NCBI GenBank assembly: GCA_021773075.1
Contig: JAJFKT010000010.1
Coordinates: 124,001-188,000, forward strand
Source: Woeseiaceae bacterium
GTDB lineage: Bacteria > Pseudomonadota > Gammaproteobacteria > Steroidobacterales > Woeseiaceae
Direction: 5' to 3'
Length of the DNA: 64,000 nt
Of the stretch, positions 35,270 to 43,497 are shown in pieces. A program made the position numbers and the translations under genes. The notes below the pieces were generated by a model that saw nothing but the letters and a program-made list of their open reading frames with translations, made no database searches and was not told the DNA's origin. How positions within the stretch are numbered: position 1 is the first letter of the stretch; each line of letters starts with the position of its first letter.

Positions 35270-36131
35270 TCAGCAACAAGAAAAGCGGCATGTGGAATAC
35301 ATGCCAGAGCGAAAACAGGCGTTCATAAAATGCCAGTTGGGCAACCTGCCGCATCAGTCCGATTTGTTTTGTGGCATAGGCGTTTGCGGTTCTACGCAGC
35401 TTGCGCGTATTGCGTCTCACTACTCCGTTTATAGCTGCTAGCGTTTTCAGCTCCTTGTTGATCAAGAAATACATGCGAAGTCGAACGAAGTAGTAATTAA
35501 GCGTCCACGAAAGACAGTGTCGCATACTGATCGAACGTGTCAGTTCGTCACCCATGAGTTTTTCGGATACCACGTGCAATCGCTGAATGAACCCCGGCAG
35601 TATGGCGGCGAGACCGCTGCTGTTCTCCACTGCCAGCGAAATTTCATCGCGGAGCTCTTCAATATTCGCCCGCTTTCCGTACAGGCCGCGGTGAATACGA
35701 GTGTAGAAGTAGCGCCCGATTACGCCGCTTATCGTGACCGCAAGCATGCTGTAGAGGGCGACGGTACTATTGATCGCATCAACGCTGAAGTTGCAGTGAT
35801 AGAGAATGAGAAGCGGGCCGACCAGGCCAAGTATCATGTGAATTCTGAACCAGTGCTTCACCAAGCCTAATCGCTGCATGAATGTCGACTTCTTTCCCGC
35901 AGGGTAGAACAGCAGCAGCAGCATCATCGTGCCACCGACAATACCAAGCCAGTAGCCAAGCCCCTCTGTAGGATCGACAAGTTGCGCGTCACTGAGGAGC
36001 CATCCGGCAACCGTGGCTACCAGCAATAGCGCGTATCCGTACGTAGCATTGCTATATCTTCGTTTTACCGCGACCGTTGGTCTTGTATTTGCCTTTCCAG
36101 TGGCAGGAATGTTGAGCGTAGTTTCCAGCAT
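35226..36131 (-). CDS. Membrane cytochrome b-like protein
   Basis: A 301-residue membrane protein with about five helices (near 31-47, 58-76, 95-112, 124-145 and 275-299). Helix 3 carries His98 and His112, and helix 5 carries His280 and His294; 14-residue spacing on two helices is the pattern of two stacked b haems, as in bc-type cytochromes. His93, His277 and His299 are extra. The loop between helices 4 and 5 is long, basic and probably cytoplasmic (TRIHRGLYGKRANIEELRDE). I do not recognise a named family. The position ahead of two multihaem cytochromes suggests electron exchange between the quinone pool or a cytoplasmic donor and the periplasm; this is inference. Confidence 0.7.
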   Translation of the reverse strand: MLETTLNIPATGKANTRPTVAVKRRYSNATYGYALLLVATVAGWLLSDAQLVDPTEGLGYWLGIVGGTMMLLLLFYPAGKKSTFMQRLGLVKHWFRIHMILGLVGPLLILYHCNFSVDAINSTVALYSMLAVTISGVIGRYFYTRIHRGLYGKRANIEELRDEISLAVENSSGLAAILPGFIQRLHVVSEKLMGDELTRSISMRHCLSWTLNYYFVRLRMYFLINKELKTLAAINGVVRRNTRKLRRTANAYATKQIGLMRQVAQLAFYERLFSLWHVFHMPLFLLLIVSALVHVLAVHMY

Positions 36132-36146
36132 TTTGTCGTCGCCTTT

Positions 36147-36941
36147 TTATTCTATGTTCAGCGAAATGTGATTGTTATCTACAACCGAGATAACGCCGGA
36201 CTGAGCTTCCAGATTCTGCAATGTCTCGGTCGCTACGCCGGTGCGGGTTATCCGCGCTGTTACTACAACATGGTCTGCAGTGGAAAGTTTCGTATCTGCG
36301 GACATCGCCTGATCGTCGTTCAAAAGAAAATCAATCGGTAGTTCAGATGCGGGTCGACGAAGAACTGCAAGTGGCATCATCGGACCTTCGCTTGCCCGCG
36401 CAAATACGAAGACGGTATCGGTTGGCAACACCTGCTCTTTAGCGTTCTCTGACAAAGTCACGCGGCCATAGATTTGCGCCGAAACATTTTCCGCGTTTGA
36501 CATTAAAAGGATGTCCAATCCGGCGTTGTTCTGCCCGAGCGATTGGGCCTTTTTGTAGGCATCGATCGCTTCAGGTATGCGGCCCAAATGCTCATACGAT
36601 TGAGCGAGCAGCAACCAGCTCTTGCCGTCGTCAGGTTCGATCTTCAACTTTTCTGCCAGGCCATCAACCATACTCGCCACAGTGCCGATTTTATTTTCCG
36701 CTGAAGAGGTCGCGGTGCTAGTGAACGACGTCGTTGAGCTATCTGCGAAGGCCAATTCATCGGACGGCACTGTCCCCAGGCTTGCGTATAAACCAGCCGC
36801 AGTAATCGCCACCACGATTGCGGCGCCGATAGCAGTTTTTCGCTGCTTGGCATTTGCTAGCGGTAAAGTTACAAACGCAATTGCGATGAAAGCTAATACG
36901 ACAATCGCAAACCAAAATACTTCAGGCATAATCCTGTCCAA
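36147..36941 (-). CDS. CcmI/CycH-like cytochrome c maturation protein
   Basis: A 264-residue protein (260 if the ATG at 36929 is used). It has two N-terminal membrane segments (about 7-27 and 37-55), a short TPR region (about 85-135, KSWLLLAQSYEHLGRIPEAIDAY) and a periplasmic beta domain with VSAQIYGRVTLSENAKEQVL and TVFVFARASEGPMMPLAVLRR, which is the C-terminal domain of CcmI/CycH proteins. CcmI chaperones apocytochromes to the haem ligase. A dedicated copy beside genes with about 60 haem sites would be sensible. No other ccm gene is in the window. Confidence 0.8.
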   Translation of the reverse strand: MDRIMPEVFWFAIVVLAFIAIAFVTLPLANAKQRKTAIGAAIVVAITAAGLYASLGTVPSDELAFADSSTTSFTSTATSSAENKIGTVASMVDGLAEKLKIEPDDGKSWLLLAQSYEHLGRIPEAIDAYKKAQSLGQNNAGLDILLMSNAENVSAQIYGRVTLSENAKEQVLPTDTVFVFARASEGPMMPLAVLRRPASELPIDFLLNDDQAMSADTKLSTADHVVVTARITRTGVATETLQNLEAQSGVISVVDNNHISLNIE

Positions 36942-37269
36942 GAGTTACTCGATTACTCGTTCAAACACACATTAAATTTCAACACGTTCTTGGGCCTGAA
37001 AAGGTTCCCAAAGTAGTGAGAAAAAAACAGTTGATCGGTGCTGCAATAAATAGAAACCACTCGACGTGCCCACGCGAGATTCAAAAGCAGTTTGTCTGAA
37101 GCTTTTTTTTAATCCAACTGTCTCGAAACAGCGACAGGAAGTGAATGCGGCGGGTGTGCGGTCATGAGTACGGGTGTTACTGTAGTTCGACATGGGGGTT
37201 TAGCTGTAGTTAGTTCGCGTATTTGCTGGCCTGCTGCTGGCGGATTGAACAAACAGGCAATATGGCTTA

Positions 37270-37285
37270 TGTGAAAAGTGCCACA
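37270..37285. promoter_or_regulatory. CRP/Vfr-like site 1
   Basis: TGTGAAAAGTGCCACA matches the CRP-family consensus TGTGA-N6-TCACA at nine of ten defined positions (C for T in the second half-site). It is flanked by A/T bases as in good CRP sites. It sits between the two divergent operons. Confidence 0.5.
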
Positions 37286-37380
37286 ATTTCATTATTCTCC
37301 ACGCGTATTCGAATAACGCAGCGAGCTCTGATAATTGGACGTCACTACAAACATGAAAAAGTATTGGCATACAGCGTTTT

Positions 37381-37396
37381 TGTGAGTTAGTTCACG
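37381..37396. promoter_or_regulatory. CRP/Vfr-like site 2
   Basis: TGTGAGTTAGTTCACG matches TGTGA-N6-TCACA at nine of ten defined positions, with both core half-sites GTGA and TCAC intact. It lies 36-60 bp before the possible starts of the oxidoreductase gene and 111 bp from site 1. Confidence 0.5.
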
Positions 37397-37431
37397 ATTG
37401 GGCGTAAGAATCGATCTATTCTCTGCGTGAG

Positions 37432-38772
37432 TTGCGCAAAATAAGAAGAAGGCCTTTGAGTAACATCATTCAAATACTTTTGTATGCCGTGCCAGCGCTG
37501 CTTATGGTCACCTGGTACTGGCGCCGCCATTCACACAAGGAATCGGCCGGCTTCAATGCGCTTAAGTCATCCGTCGAAGAGGGCATGACTGAGCCTCCGA
37601 CATTGCACCCGGAGATAGATCACAAAGTATGCATCGGTTGCACGAATTGTGTGGCCGCCTGTCCCGAGCAGGGCTCGCACCAGGTACTGGGTATGATCCG
37701 CAAGAAGGCGCACCTTGTCGGACCAAGCAACTGTATTGGTCATGGTGCCTGCAAAGCGGTATGCCCGGTTAACGCCATTAAGTTGGTGTTCGGTACGTCT
37801 AAACGAGGCGTTGATATTCCCCTGGTGAATCCCGACTTTCAGACAAACGTGCCGGGTGTTTACATTGCGGGTGAACTCGGTGGAATGGGGCTGATTCGAA
37901 ACGCCATTGAGCAGGGGCGTCAGGCCATGCATTCGATCATCAACGTGGTCAAAGAAACGCACCAAAACGAGCTGGACGTGCTGATCATCGGCGCAGGCCC
38001 ATCCGGTTTTTCAGCATCACTCGCGGCTCTGGATGCGAACTTGAAATACGCAACTGTAGAGCAAGAGGAACTCGGTGGAACGATAGCCCATTTTCCCCGC
38101 CGCAAGCTCGTCATGACGCAGCCGGCTGATTTGCCGATCGTCGGCAAGATGCGCTTCAAAGAAGTGCAAAAGGAAACGCTCATCGAGTATTTCAAGGATG
38201 CAGAGCGACGAAGCGGTGTTCAAATTAGCTACAACGAAAGAGTGGAATCAATTAGTGCATCCCAACGTGGTGGATTCGATGTCGTCACAAACCTAGGGAC
38301 CTACAGCACACGGACAGTATTGCTTAGCATTGGCAGACGAGGGACACCCAGGAAGCTGGGCGTGCCTGGAGAGGAGATGAGCAAGGTCGTTTACCGAGTG
38401 ATTGACGCAGCACAACACAGGAACCAGCACGTGCTCGTCGTCGGCGGTGGAGATAGTGCGTTGGAGGCAGCGACCAGTATCGCGGCGGAACCCGGAACTA
38501 CAGTCACGTTGTCGTACAGGTCTGGCGCGTTTTCAAGGGCCAAGCCCAAGAATCGAGCGCTGGTCGAGGAAATGGAAGCGGGCGGACGAATTCGGGTTCT
38601 CTTCAACTCCACTGTAAAGGCGATAGCGGAGGGCTCCGTCGAGATCGCGATTGATCAAATTGTAGAAAGCATTTCGAATGACGCGATTGTCGTCTCTGCC
38701 GGCGGAATTCTACCGAGCGCTTTCCTCAAGACTGTTGGAATTCATGTGGAAACAAAATGGGGCGCCGAATAG
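37432..38772 (+). CDS. Ferredoxin-FAD/NAD(P) oxidoreductase, membrane-anchored
   Basis: A 446-residue protein (438 if the TTG at 37456 is used). Layout: one N-terminal membrane helix (about 12-30), an iron-sulphur domain with cluster 1 at C67-C70-C73-C77 and cluster 2 at C101, H104, C107, C111 (His replacing the second Cys), a segment VPGVYIAGELGGMG-LIRNAIEQGRQA (about 140-165) that resembles the C-terminal FAD loop of thioredoxin reductase-like enzymes, then FAD motif IIGAGPSG (186-193) and NAD(P) motif VLVVGGGDSALE (near 330). The protein ends shortly after VVSAGG, where that FAD loop would normally follow. It probably passes electrons from NAD(P)H to or from a membrane or periplasmic partner. 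Confidence 0.82.
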   Translation: MRKIRRRPLSNIIQILLYAVPALLMVTWYWRRHSHKESAGFNALKSSVEEGMTEPPTLHPEIDHKVCIGCTNCVAACPEQGSHQVLGMIRKKAHLVGPSNCIGHGACKAVCPVNAIKLVFGTSKRGVDIPLVNPDFQTNVPGVYIAGELGGMGLIRNAIEQGRQAMHSIINVVKETHQNELDVLIIGAGPSGFSASLAALDANLKYATVEQEELGGTIAHFPRRKLVMTQPADLPIVGKMRFKEVQKETLIEYFKDAERRSGVQISYNERVESISASQRGGFDVVTNLGTYSTRTVLLSIGRRGTPRKLGVPGEEMSKVVYRVIDAAQHRNQHVLVVGGGDSALEAATSIAAEPGTTVTLSYRSGAFSRAKPKNRALVEEMEAGGRIRVLFNSTVKAIAEGSVEIAIDQIVESISNDAIVVSAGGILPSAFLKTVGIHVETKWGAE

Positions 38773-38918
38773 CATTGCGGCTGCCGCCATCAAGACTGTC
38801 TTTCTTTGATGTGGGGATTTGCCGCGACTTTGAATTTCCGGCGACAAAATGGGTTACAGTTTGTACGCGTCTTATTGGACATATACAGGCCAATTACAAT
38901 TATTAAAAACAGTAAGTT

Positions 38919-39404
38919 ATGAAGAATTCAAGGAAGACCAGCATACTATTCGTCTGCATGGGCAATATCTGTAGATCACCAACGGCGGAAGGCGTGTTCC
39001 GACATTTCGTCAATGAAGCCGGGCGTGCTGATCAGATTGAAGTTGATTCGGCAGGCACGCACGCCTATCACGTTGGCGAAGGCCCGGACCGGCGCGCAAT
39101 GGCAGCGGCTGAGCGCCGCGGAATTTCTTTGGCTGGCATTAAAGCCCGGCGTGTTTGCGATGACGACTTTGAAAATTTTGATCACATCATAGCGATGGAC
39201 GAAGACAATCAAGTGCGACTGATCGAGCAGGCACCCGATGAGTACCGATCAAAGGTATCTCTATTCTTAAGTTCTGCGACGGGTGACGAATCCGAAGTGC
39301 CAGACCCGTACTACGGTGGTGCCGCGGGGTTCGAGCGTGTTCTGGACCTGGTCGAAGAGGCGTCTCGAGGTTTACTCGAGACGCTCTCCAAACATTCTGA
39401 CTGA
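38919..39404 (+). CDS. Low molecular weight protein-tyrosine phosphatase
   Basis: A 161-residue cytoplasmic phosphatase. The P-loop is VCMGNICRSPTAEG, with nucleophile Cys and the CX5R arginine, near residue 12. The general acid is in VPDPYYGG near 128. Both key elements are intact. It may act on bacterial tyrosine kinases or have a metabolic substrate; no kinase or exopolysaccharide gene is nearby. It stands alone, with an A/T-rich promoter region upstream, and converges on the RNase E gene with 1 bp between stops. Confidence 0.92.
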   Translation: MKNSRKTSILFVCMGNICRSPTAEGVFRHFVNEAGRADQIEVDSAGTHAYHVGEGPDRRAMAAAERRGISLAGIKARRVCDDDFENFDHIIAMDEDNQVRLIEQAPDEYRSKVSLFLSSATGDESEVPDPYYGGAAGFERVLDLVEEASRGLLETLSKHSD

Positions 39405-39405
39405 C

Positions 39406-42066
39406 TTACTCGTGAGTATCCCAGGGTAATAGCTTAGCCACTGGCCTTGCTTCTGCAGCTGGCTTTGGCTCGGCAGCTAGCTTGGGCTCAACAGCAGGCT
39501 TTGGTTTTGTTTCTGCAGCGGGTTTGGGCTTAGCGGCAGGTTTTGGCTTTGCTTCTGGGGCCGGCTTGGGCTCAGCGGCAGGCTTTGGCTTGGATTCCGC
39601 GGCGGACTTGAGCTCAGCAGCAGGCTTTGGCTTTGCTTCCGCGGCGGGCTTGGTCCCAGCGGCAGGTCTTGGCTTCGCTTCTGAGGCGGGCTTGGGTTCA
39701 GCCGCAGGTTTTGGCTTTGCTTCCGCAGTCGGCTTGGATTCGGCGGCAGCTTTGTCCACCGCGGGAATCTTGTGCGATGCCGTGTCATCCAGTTTCTTTA
39801 CGTCATTCGCACGTTCGTCATCAGTGCGGACCTTCGGCGGTCCGTCCGACTTCGGTTTGCGCTGACGCGGCTTTCTCTCTCGCTTCGGTGTTTCGGCTTT
39901 CGCTGATTCATTCGAAGTTTGCGGAGCAGCGGTCTTCTGTTCCTGAGTTTTCTGCTCCTGCGCAGGTGCGTCCGACGTAGTCGCTGACTGCTCTGTCGGT
40001 TCTTGTTGCCCAGTATTCTGCTGTTGCTGATCCGTTGTTTGCTCGGCATTCTCGCCACTGCTGCGACGCCGACGACGTCCACCGCGACTACGGCGACTTC
40101 GGGTCCGTTTTTGCTCGTTCTGAGTGTCGTCGCCTGGCTGCTGTTGATCTTGCTTGGGCGTTCCGCTTTGCTTCGCGCTTTGATCACCGTCCTTTTGAGA
40201 CGACTTGCGGTTCTGTTGCTTTTGCGGAGCTTTCTTTTTACGCTGTTGTTGATTGCCGCGCTTGTCGCCGGCCTTCGCACCCTTGCGCTTATCGTTGCGG
40301 CTGCGCGATTGTGATTGCGAGCGGCGACCACGATCATTTTTGTTGCTCGTACGGCGACCTTGTTGCGGTTTCTTCTTCCTGGTGTCGCCGTCGCCGCTGA
40401 AGAATCCAATAATTGTCGCCCAGAAGCCTTTTCCAGCCGGTTTCTGCCGTTTGGGCGCAGGCGTTGACGGCTTCAGCGTGCCTACGGCTGCAGGTTCCGC
40501 TCCCTTACGCGCAAGAATTGCCTGCGGGGATTCGGGTTCAACCGTTTCGTGCGTCAGGGCAAAACTGGCGCCTGTATTTTCCGGTAAGTCCATTTGGTCG
40601 TCGCGGACACGGCGAACATCATAGTGTGGTGTTTCAAGCCGCGAGTTCGCAACCAGTACCACCTGAGTTTCGTTACGATCCTCGAGCGCCTGAACCCAGT
40701 CGCGTTTTTCATTCAACAGGTAGGTCGCGACTTCAACTGGCAGTTGCGCGATAACCTTAGAGGTACGTTCTTTACGCGCCTCTTCGCCGATAATGCGCAA
40801 TATGGCGAGCGCCAGTGATTCGGTACCACGAATGGTGCCGAAGCCAGTGCAGCGCGGACAAGTCTTGTAGGCTGACTCGCCGATAGAAGGGCGCAAACGT
40901 TGTCGCGACATTTCAAGCAGACCGAAACGACTGATCTTGCCGATCTGTACACGCGCTCGATCCTGACGTACTGCATCGCGCAGTCGATTTTCGACTTCGC
41001 GCTGATTTTTCTGCGGACCCATATCGATATAGTCGATAACGATCAGGCCGCCAAGGTCGCGAATTCGAAGTTGGCGAGCAATTTCATCGGCTGCTTCAAG
41101 ATTGGTGTTGAAAGCGGTAGCTTCAATATCGCTGCCCTTGGTCGCGCGTGCAGAGTTGATATCGATGGAGACGAGTGCTTCGGTGTGATCGATCACAATG
41201 CTACCGCCGGACGGCAACGTCACGTTATGAGCGAAAGCAGACTCAATCTGAGACTCGATCTGAAAGCGTGTAAATAGCGGGACCGGATCGACGTAGTGTT
41301 TCAGCTTTTTGAGGTTGTGCGGCATCGTCTGTTCGACGTGCTCGTAAGCATCTTTATAAGTTGCCTCGTCATCGATGAGAATCTCGCCGATATCGCCGGT
41401 CAGGTAGTCGCGCAGCGCACGAACGACCGAGTCACTCTCGCGATAGATCAGGAAAGGTGACTGACGTTCCAGAACAACATTGAGAATTGCTGTCCAAACA
41501 GTGAGCAGGTTGTCCAGATCCCAAGCAAGTTCTTCGGCGCTGCGGTCGATGCCCGCGGTGCGCAGAATGACACTCATGTTCTCCGGGATATTGACGTCGT
41601 TCAGGGCTTTGCGGGCGACGTCCCGGTCTTCTCCGGTAATACGGCGTGATACGCCACCCGATTGATCTTTGTTCGGCTTCAGGACGATAAAACGGCCGGC
41701 AAGACTGACGAAGGTTGTTAGCGCCGCGCCTTTGTTGCCGCGTTCTTCCTTGTCGACCTGGACAACGATGTCCTGACCTTCTTTAAGAACGTCCCGGATG
41801 TTGGGTTTGCCGCCACCTTTGCTTTCCTTAACGAAGTACTCGCTGGAAATTTCCTTCATCGGCAGGAAGCCGTGGCGTTCGGCACCGTAGTCTACAAATG
41901 CGGCCTCGAGACTGGGCTCGACGCGCGTGATTTTTCCTTTATAGATGTTGGCTTTTTTGCGTTCGCTAGCCGGTGCTTCGATGTTTAGGTCGTAGAGGAG
42001 TTGGCCGTCGACCATGGCCATGCGCAACTCTTCTTCTTGAGTTGCATTGATTAGCATTCTTTTCAT
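39406..42066 (-). CDS. rne: Ribonuclease E
   Basis: Endoribonuclease that starts mRNA decay and matures rRNA and tRNA, and scaffolds the degradosome. The 886-residue protein has the S1 domain (from about 36, KANIYKGKITRVEPSLEAAFVDYG), catalytic-domain motifs VSIDINSARATKG and GGLIVIDYIDM with the metal-binding Asp residues, and the Zn-link CPRCTGFG. From about residue 510 the tail is disordered, first Arg/Lys/Gln-rich (RRSRGGRRRRRSS), then a Lys-Pro-Ala-Glu repeat. The tail makes RNase E more likely than RNase G. rne and rluC are divergent, as in E. coli. Confidence 0.95.
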   Translation of the reverse strand: MKRMLINATQEEELRMAMVDGQLLYDLNIEAPASERKKANIYKGKITRVEPSLEAAFVDYGAERHGFLPMKEISSEYFVKESKGGGKPNIRDVLKEGQDIVVQVDKEERGNKGAALTTFVSLAGRFIVLKPNKDQSGGVSRRITGEDRDVARKALNDVNIPENMSVILRTAGIDRSAEELAWDLDNLLTVWTAILNVVLERQSPFLIYRESDSVVRALRDYLTGDIGEILIDDEATYKDAYEHVEQTMPHNLKKLKHYVDPVPLFTRFQIESQIESAFAHNVTLPSGGSIVIDHTEALVSIDINSARATKGSDIEATAFNTNLEAADEIARQLRIRDLGGLIVIDYIDMGPQKNQREVENRLRDAVRQDRARVQIGKISRFGLLEMSRQRLRPSIGESAYKTCPRCTGFGTIRGTESLALAILRIIGEEARKERTSKVIAQLPVEVATYLLNEKRDWVQALEDRNETQVVLVANSRLETPHYDVRRVRDDQMDLPENTGASFALTHETVEPESPQAILARKGAEPAAVGTLKPSTPAPKRQKPAGKGFWATIIGFFSGDGDTRKKKPQQGRRTSNKNDRGRRSQSQSRSRNDKRKGAKAGDKRGNQQQRKKKAPQKQQNRKSSQKDGDQSAKQSGTPKQDQQQPGDDTQNEQKRTRSRRSRGGRRRRRSSGENAEQTTDQQQQNTGQQEPTEQSATTSDAPAQEQKTQEQKTAAPQTSNESAKAETPKRERKPRQRKPKSDGPPKVRTDDERANDVKKLDDTASHKIPAVDKAAAESKPTAEAKPKPAAEPKPASEAKPRPAAGTKPAAEAKPKPAAELKSAAESKPKPAAEPKPAPEAKPKPAAKPKPAAETKPKPAVEPKLAAEPKPAAEARPVAKLLPWDTHE
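39442..39750 (-). repeat. KPAAE low-complexity repeat in the RNase E tail
   Basis: About 100 residues near the RNase E C-terminus consist of degenerate repeats of the type AEPKPAAEAKPKPA. The DNA repeat has a period near 30-36 bp with silent variation. Such Lys-Pro-Ala-Glu tracts form extended linkers; the tract is likely to vary in length between strains. Confidence 0.85.
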
Positions 42067-42410
42067 GTTGTCCTACTTGTGTAATTGAGGACAGCATTTC
42101 GGGGGAGGGCGCTATTTGGGCAGAGGGGGTATCACGCAAACGAACGCGGTGCCGGATTGCACCGTCGATTAAATCAATCATTTCGTTTTGGGTCTGACGT
42201 AATATCGTCAGCACCCACAAAAATATCAGCATGATTTCCTTGCGGCTCTGCCGCTACGGCGCAATCCGGAGTCCGGTTTTGCTGCCTTCTGAAATCAGAT
42301 TCCGCAGATCGCGAAACCAAAAAAAGTCGTTTGAATCGTGAGCACTGGTATGCCAGAGCCTCACAGGGCGGTAATATAGCACACCGTAACCCCACTTCAA
42401 GTTATTGATC
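42067..42410. promoter_or_regulatory. rne/rluC divergent intergenic region
   Basis: A 344-bp gap without a credible gene. On the minus side it should contain the long 5' untranslated region of rne, which in E. coli mediates autoregulation by RNase E; I did not identify the conserved hairpin. A TAATAT at 42372-42377 is a candidate -10 element for rluC. Confidence 0.45.
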
Positions 42411-43418
42411 ATGCAAGAAAAGCCGCCACACGGCGCAAAGAATCACAATTTAGAGGGAACGACCCAGACAAAGGTCCGCAAGGTCCAGGTCGATAGCGAG
42501 CGCGCAGGTCAGCGAATCGACAATTTCCTGCGCAATGAGCTGCCTGGGCTGCCAAAAGGGCGCCTGTATCGAATCCTGCGCCGTGGCGAAGTCCGGGTGA
42601 ATGGTGGTCGTGTTCGGGCCGAATACAAGCTTCAGGAGGGCGACGAGGTGCGGGTTCCACCCGCTCGCATCCGGGAAGAGGGCGCGCCGCCGGGGGAGAA
42701 GAGCGCCGCCGACATGCTCAAGCGCGTGATTTACGAGGACAAGCGTTTGCTGGTACTCAACAAACCTTCCGGCGTCGCGGTGCACGGTGGCAGCGGCATC
42801 AGTCATGGCGTTATTGAACTACTGCGCCACGCTCGATCGGATCTCAAGGAGCTTGCACTGGTACACCGTATTGACAGAGAAACGTCCGGTTGCCTGGTCA
42901 TGGCGAAGCGTCGTAGCGCGCTTCGGGAGCTTCACGAGCGCTTTCGCGAGGGTAGCGTCGAGAAAAACTACCTCGCCCTGGTGACGGGTGACTGGCAATT
43001 GGGTGATCAACTGATCGATGCACCCCTGCACGTGCATCATCGACAGAATGGAGAGCGGCATGTTGTCGTCAATGGCAAATTGGGCAAGGAGGCGCGAACC
43101 CGAGTCAGTTTGTCACGCAAGTATGGAAGCTATAGCTTGCTACTATGTGCCCCGGAGACCGGTCGTACCCATCAGATCCGCGTGCATCTCGATCATGTCG
43201 AACATCCGATTCTTGGCGACGAGCGCTATGGCGACGACGATGCCAATCGTAAGGCGAGAACGTCAGGATTAAAGCGCATGTTCCTGCATGCACAATCGAT
43301 AGCGTTTCCTGACAAGAGCGGTAACGATCTGCATTTCACTGCGCCGCTGTCGGATGATCTGGAACGATTTTTGTCCACCACTGGGACAAACGCTGGACGC
43401 TCTCGAATTAGAAGATAA
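42411..43418 (+). CDS. rluC: 23S rRNA pseudouridine synthase RluC
   Basis: Makes pseudouridines at positions 955, 2504 and 2580 of 23S rRNA. The ATG gives 335 residues; an in-frame TTG 6 bp upstream is possible. It has an N-terminal S4 RNA-binding domain (RIDNFLRNELPGLPKGRLYRIL) and a catalytic domain with the active-site loop HRIDRETSGCLVMAK, then GRTHQIRVHL and GDERYGDD. The divergent rne gene supports RluC over RluD. Confidence 0.92.
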   Translation: MQEKPPHGAKNHNLEGTTQTKVRKVQVDSERAGQRIDNFLRNELPGLPKGRLYRILRRGEVRVNGGRVRAEYKLQEGDEVRVPPARIREEGAPPGEKSAADMLKRVIYEDKRLLVLNKPSGVAVHGGSGISHGVIELLRHARSDLKELALVHRIDRETSGCLVMAKRRSALRELHERFREGSVEKNYLALVTGDWQLGDQLIDAPLHVHHRQNGERHVVVNGKLGKEARTRVSLSRKYGSYSLLLCAPETGRTHQIRVHLDHVEHPILGDERYGDDDANRKARTSGLKRMFLHAQSIAFPDKSGNDLHFTAPLSDDLERFLSTTGTNAGRSRIRR

Positions 43419-43497
43419 ATTAATTAAAACAAAATGTTAAGAGGTTTTTATAAAGTATTACATTAATTCATTATAAGCCGCTATCGAAGGGTTGGCT

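Larger units (their letters stand above)
36942..37431. promoter_or_regulatory. Divergent regulatory region of the electron-transfer locus
   Basis: A 490-bp gap without a credible gene lies between the divergent ccmI-like and ferredoxin/FAD oxidoreductase genes. It is more A/T-rich than its neighbours and should hold promoters for both directions. Two CRP-type palindromes are listed separately. An imperfect palindrome CTGTCTCGAAACAG at 37118-37131 is also present, of unknown meaning. Confidence 0.6.

Noticed and set aside
37118..37131. CTGTCTCGAAACAG as an SOS box upstream of the cytochrome genes
   Set aside because: The spacing is CTGT-N6-ACAG, two bases too short for a LexA site.
39482..39865. 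Plus-strand frame rich in Gly/Ala/Phe opposite the RNase E tail
   Set aside because: It is the antisense of the KPAAE repeat and has no independent support.
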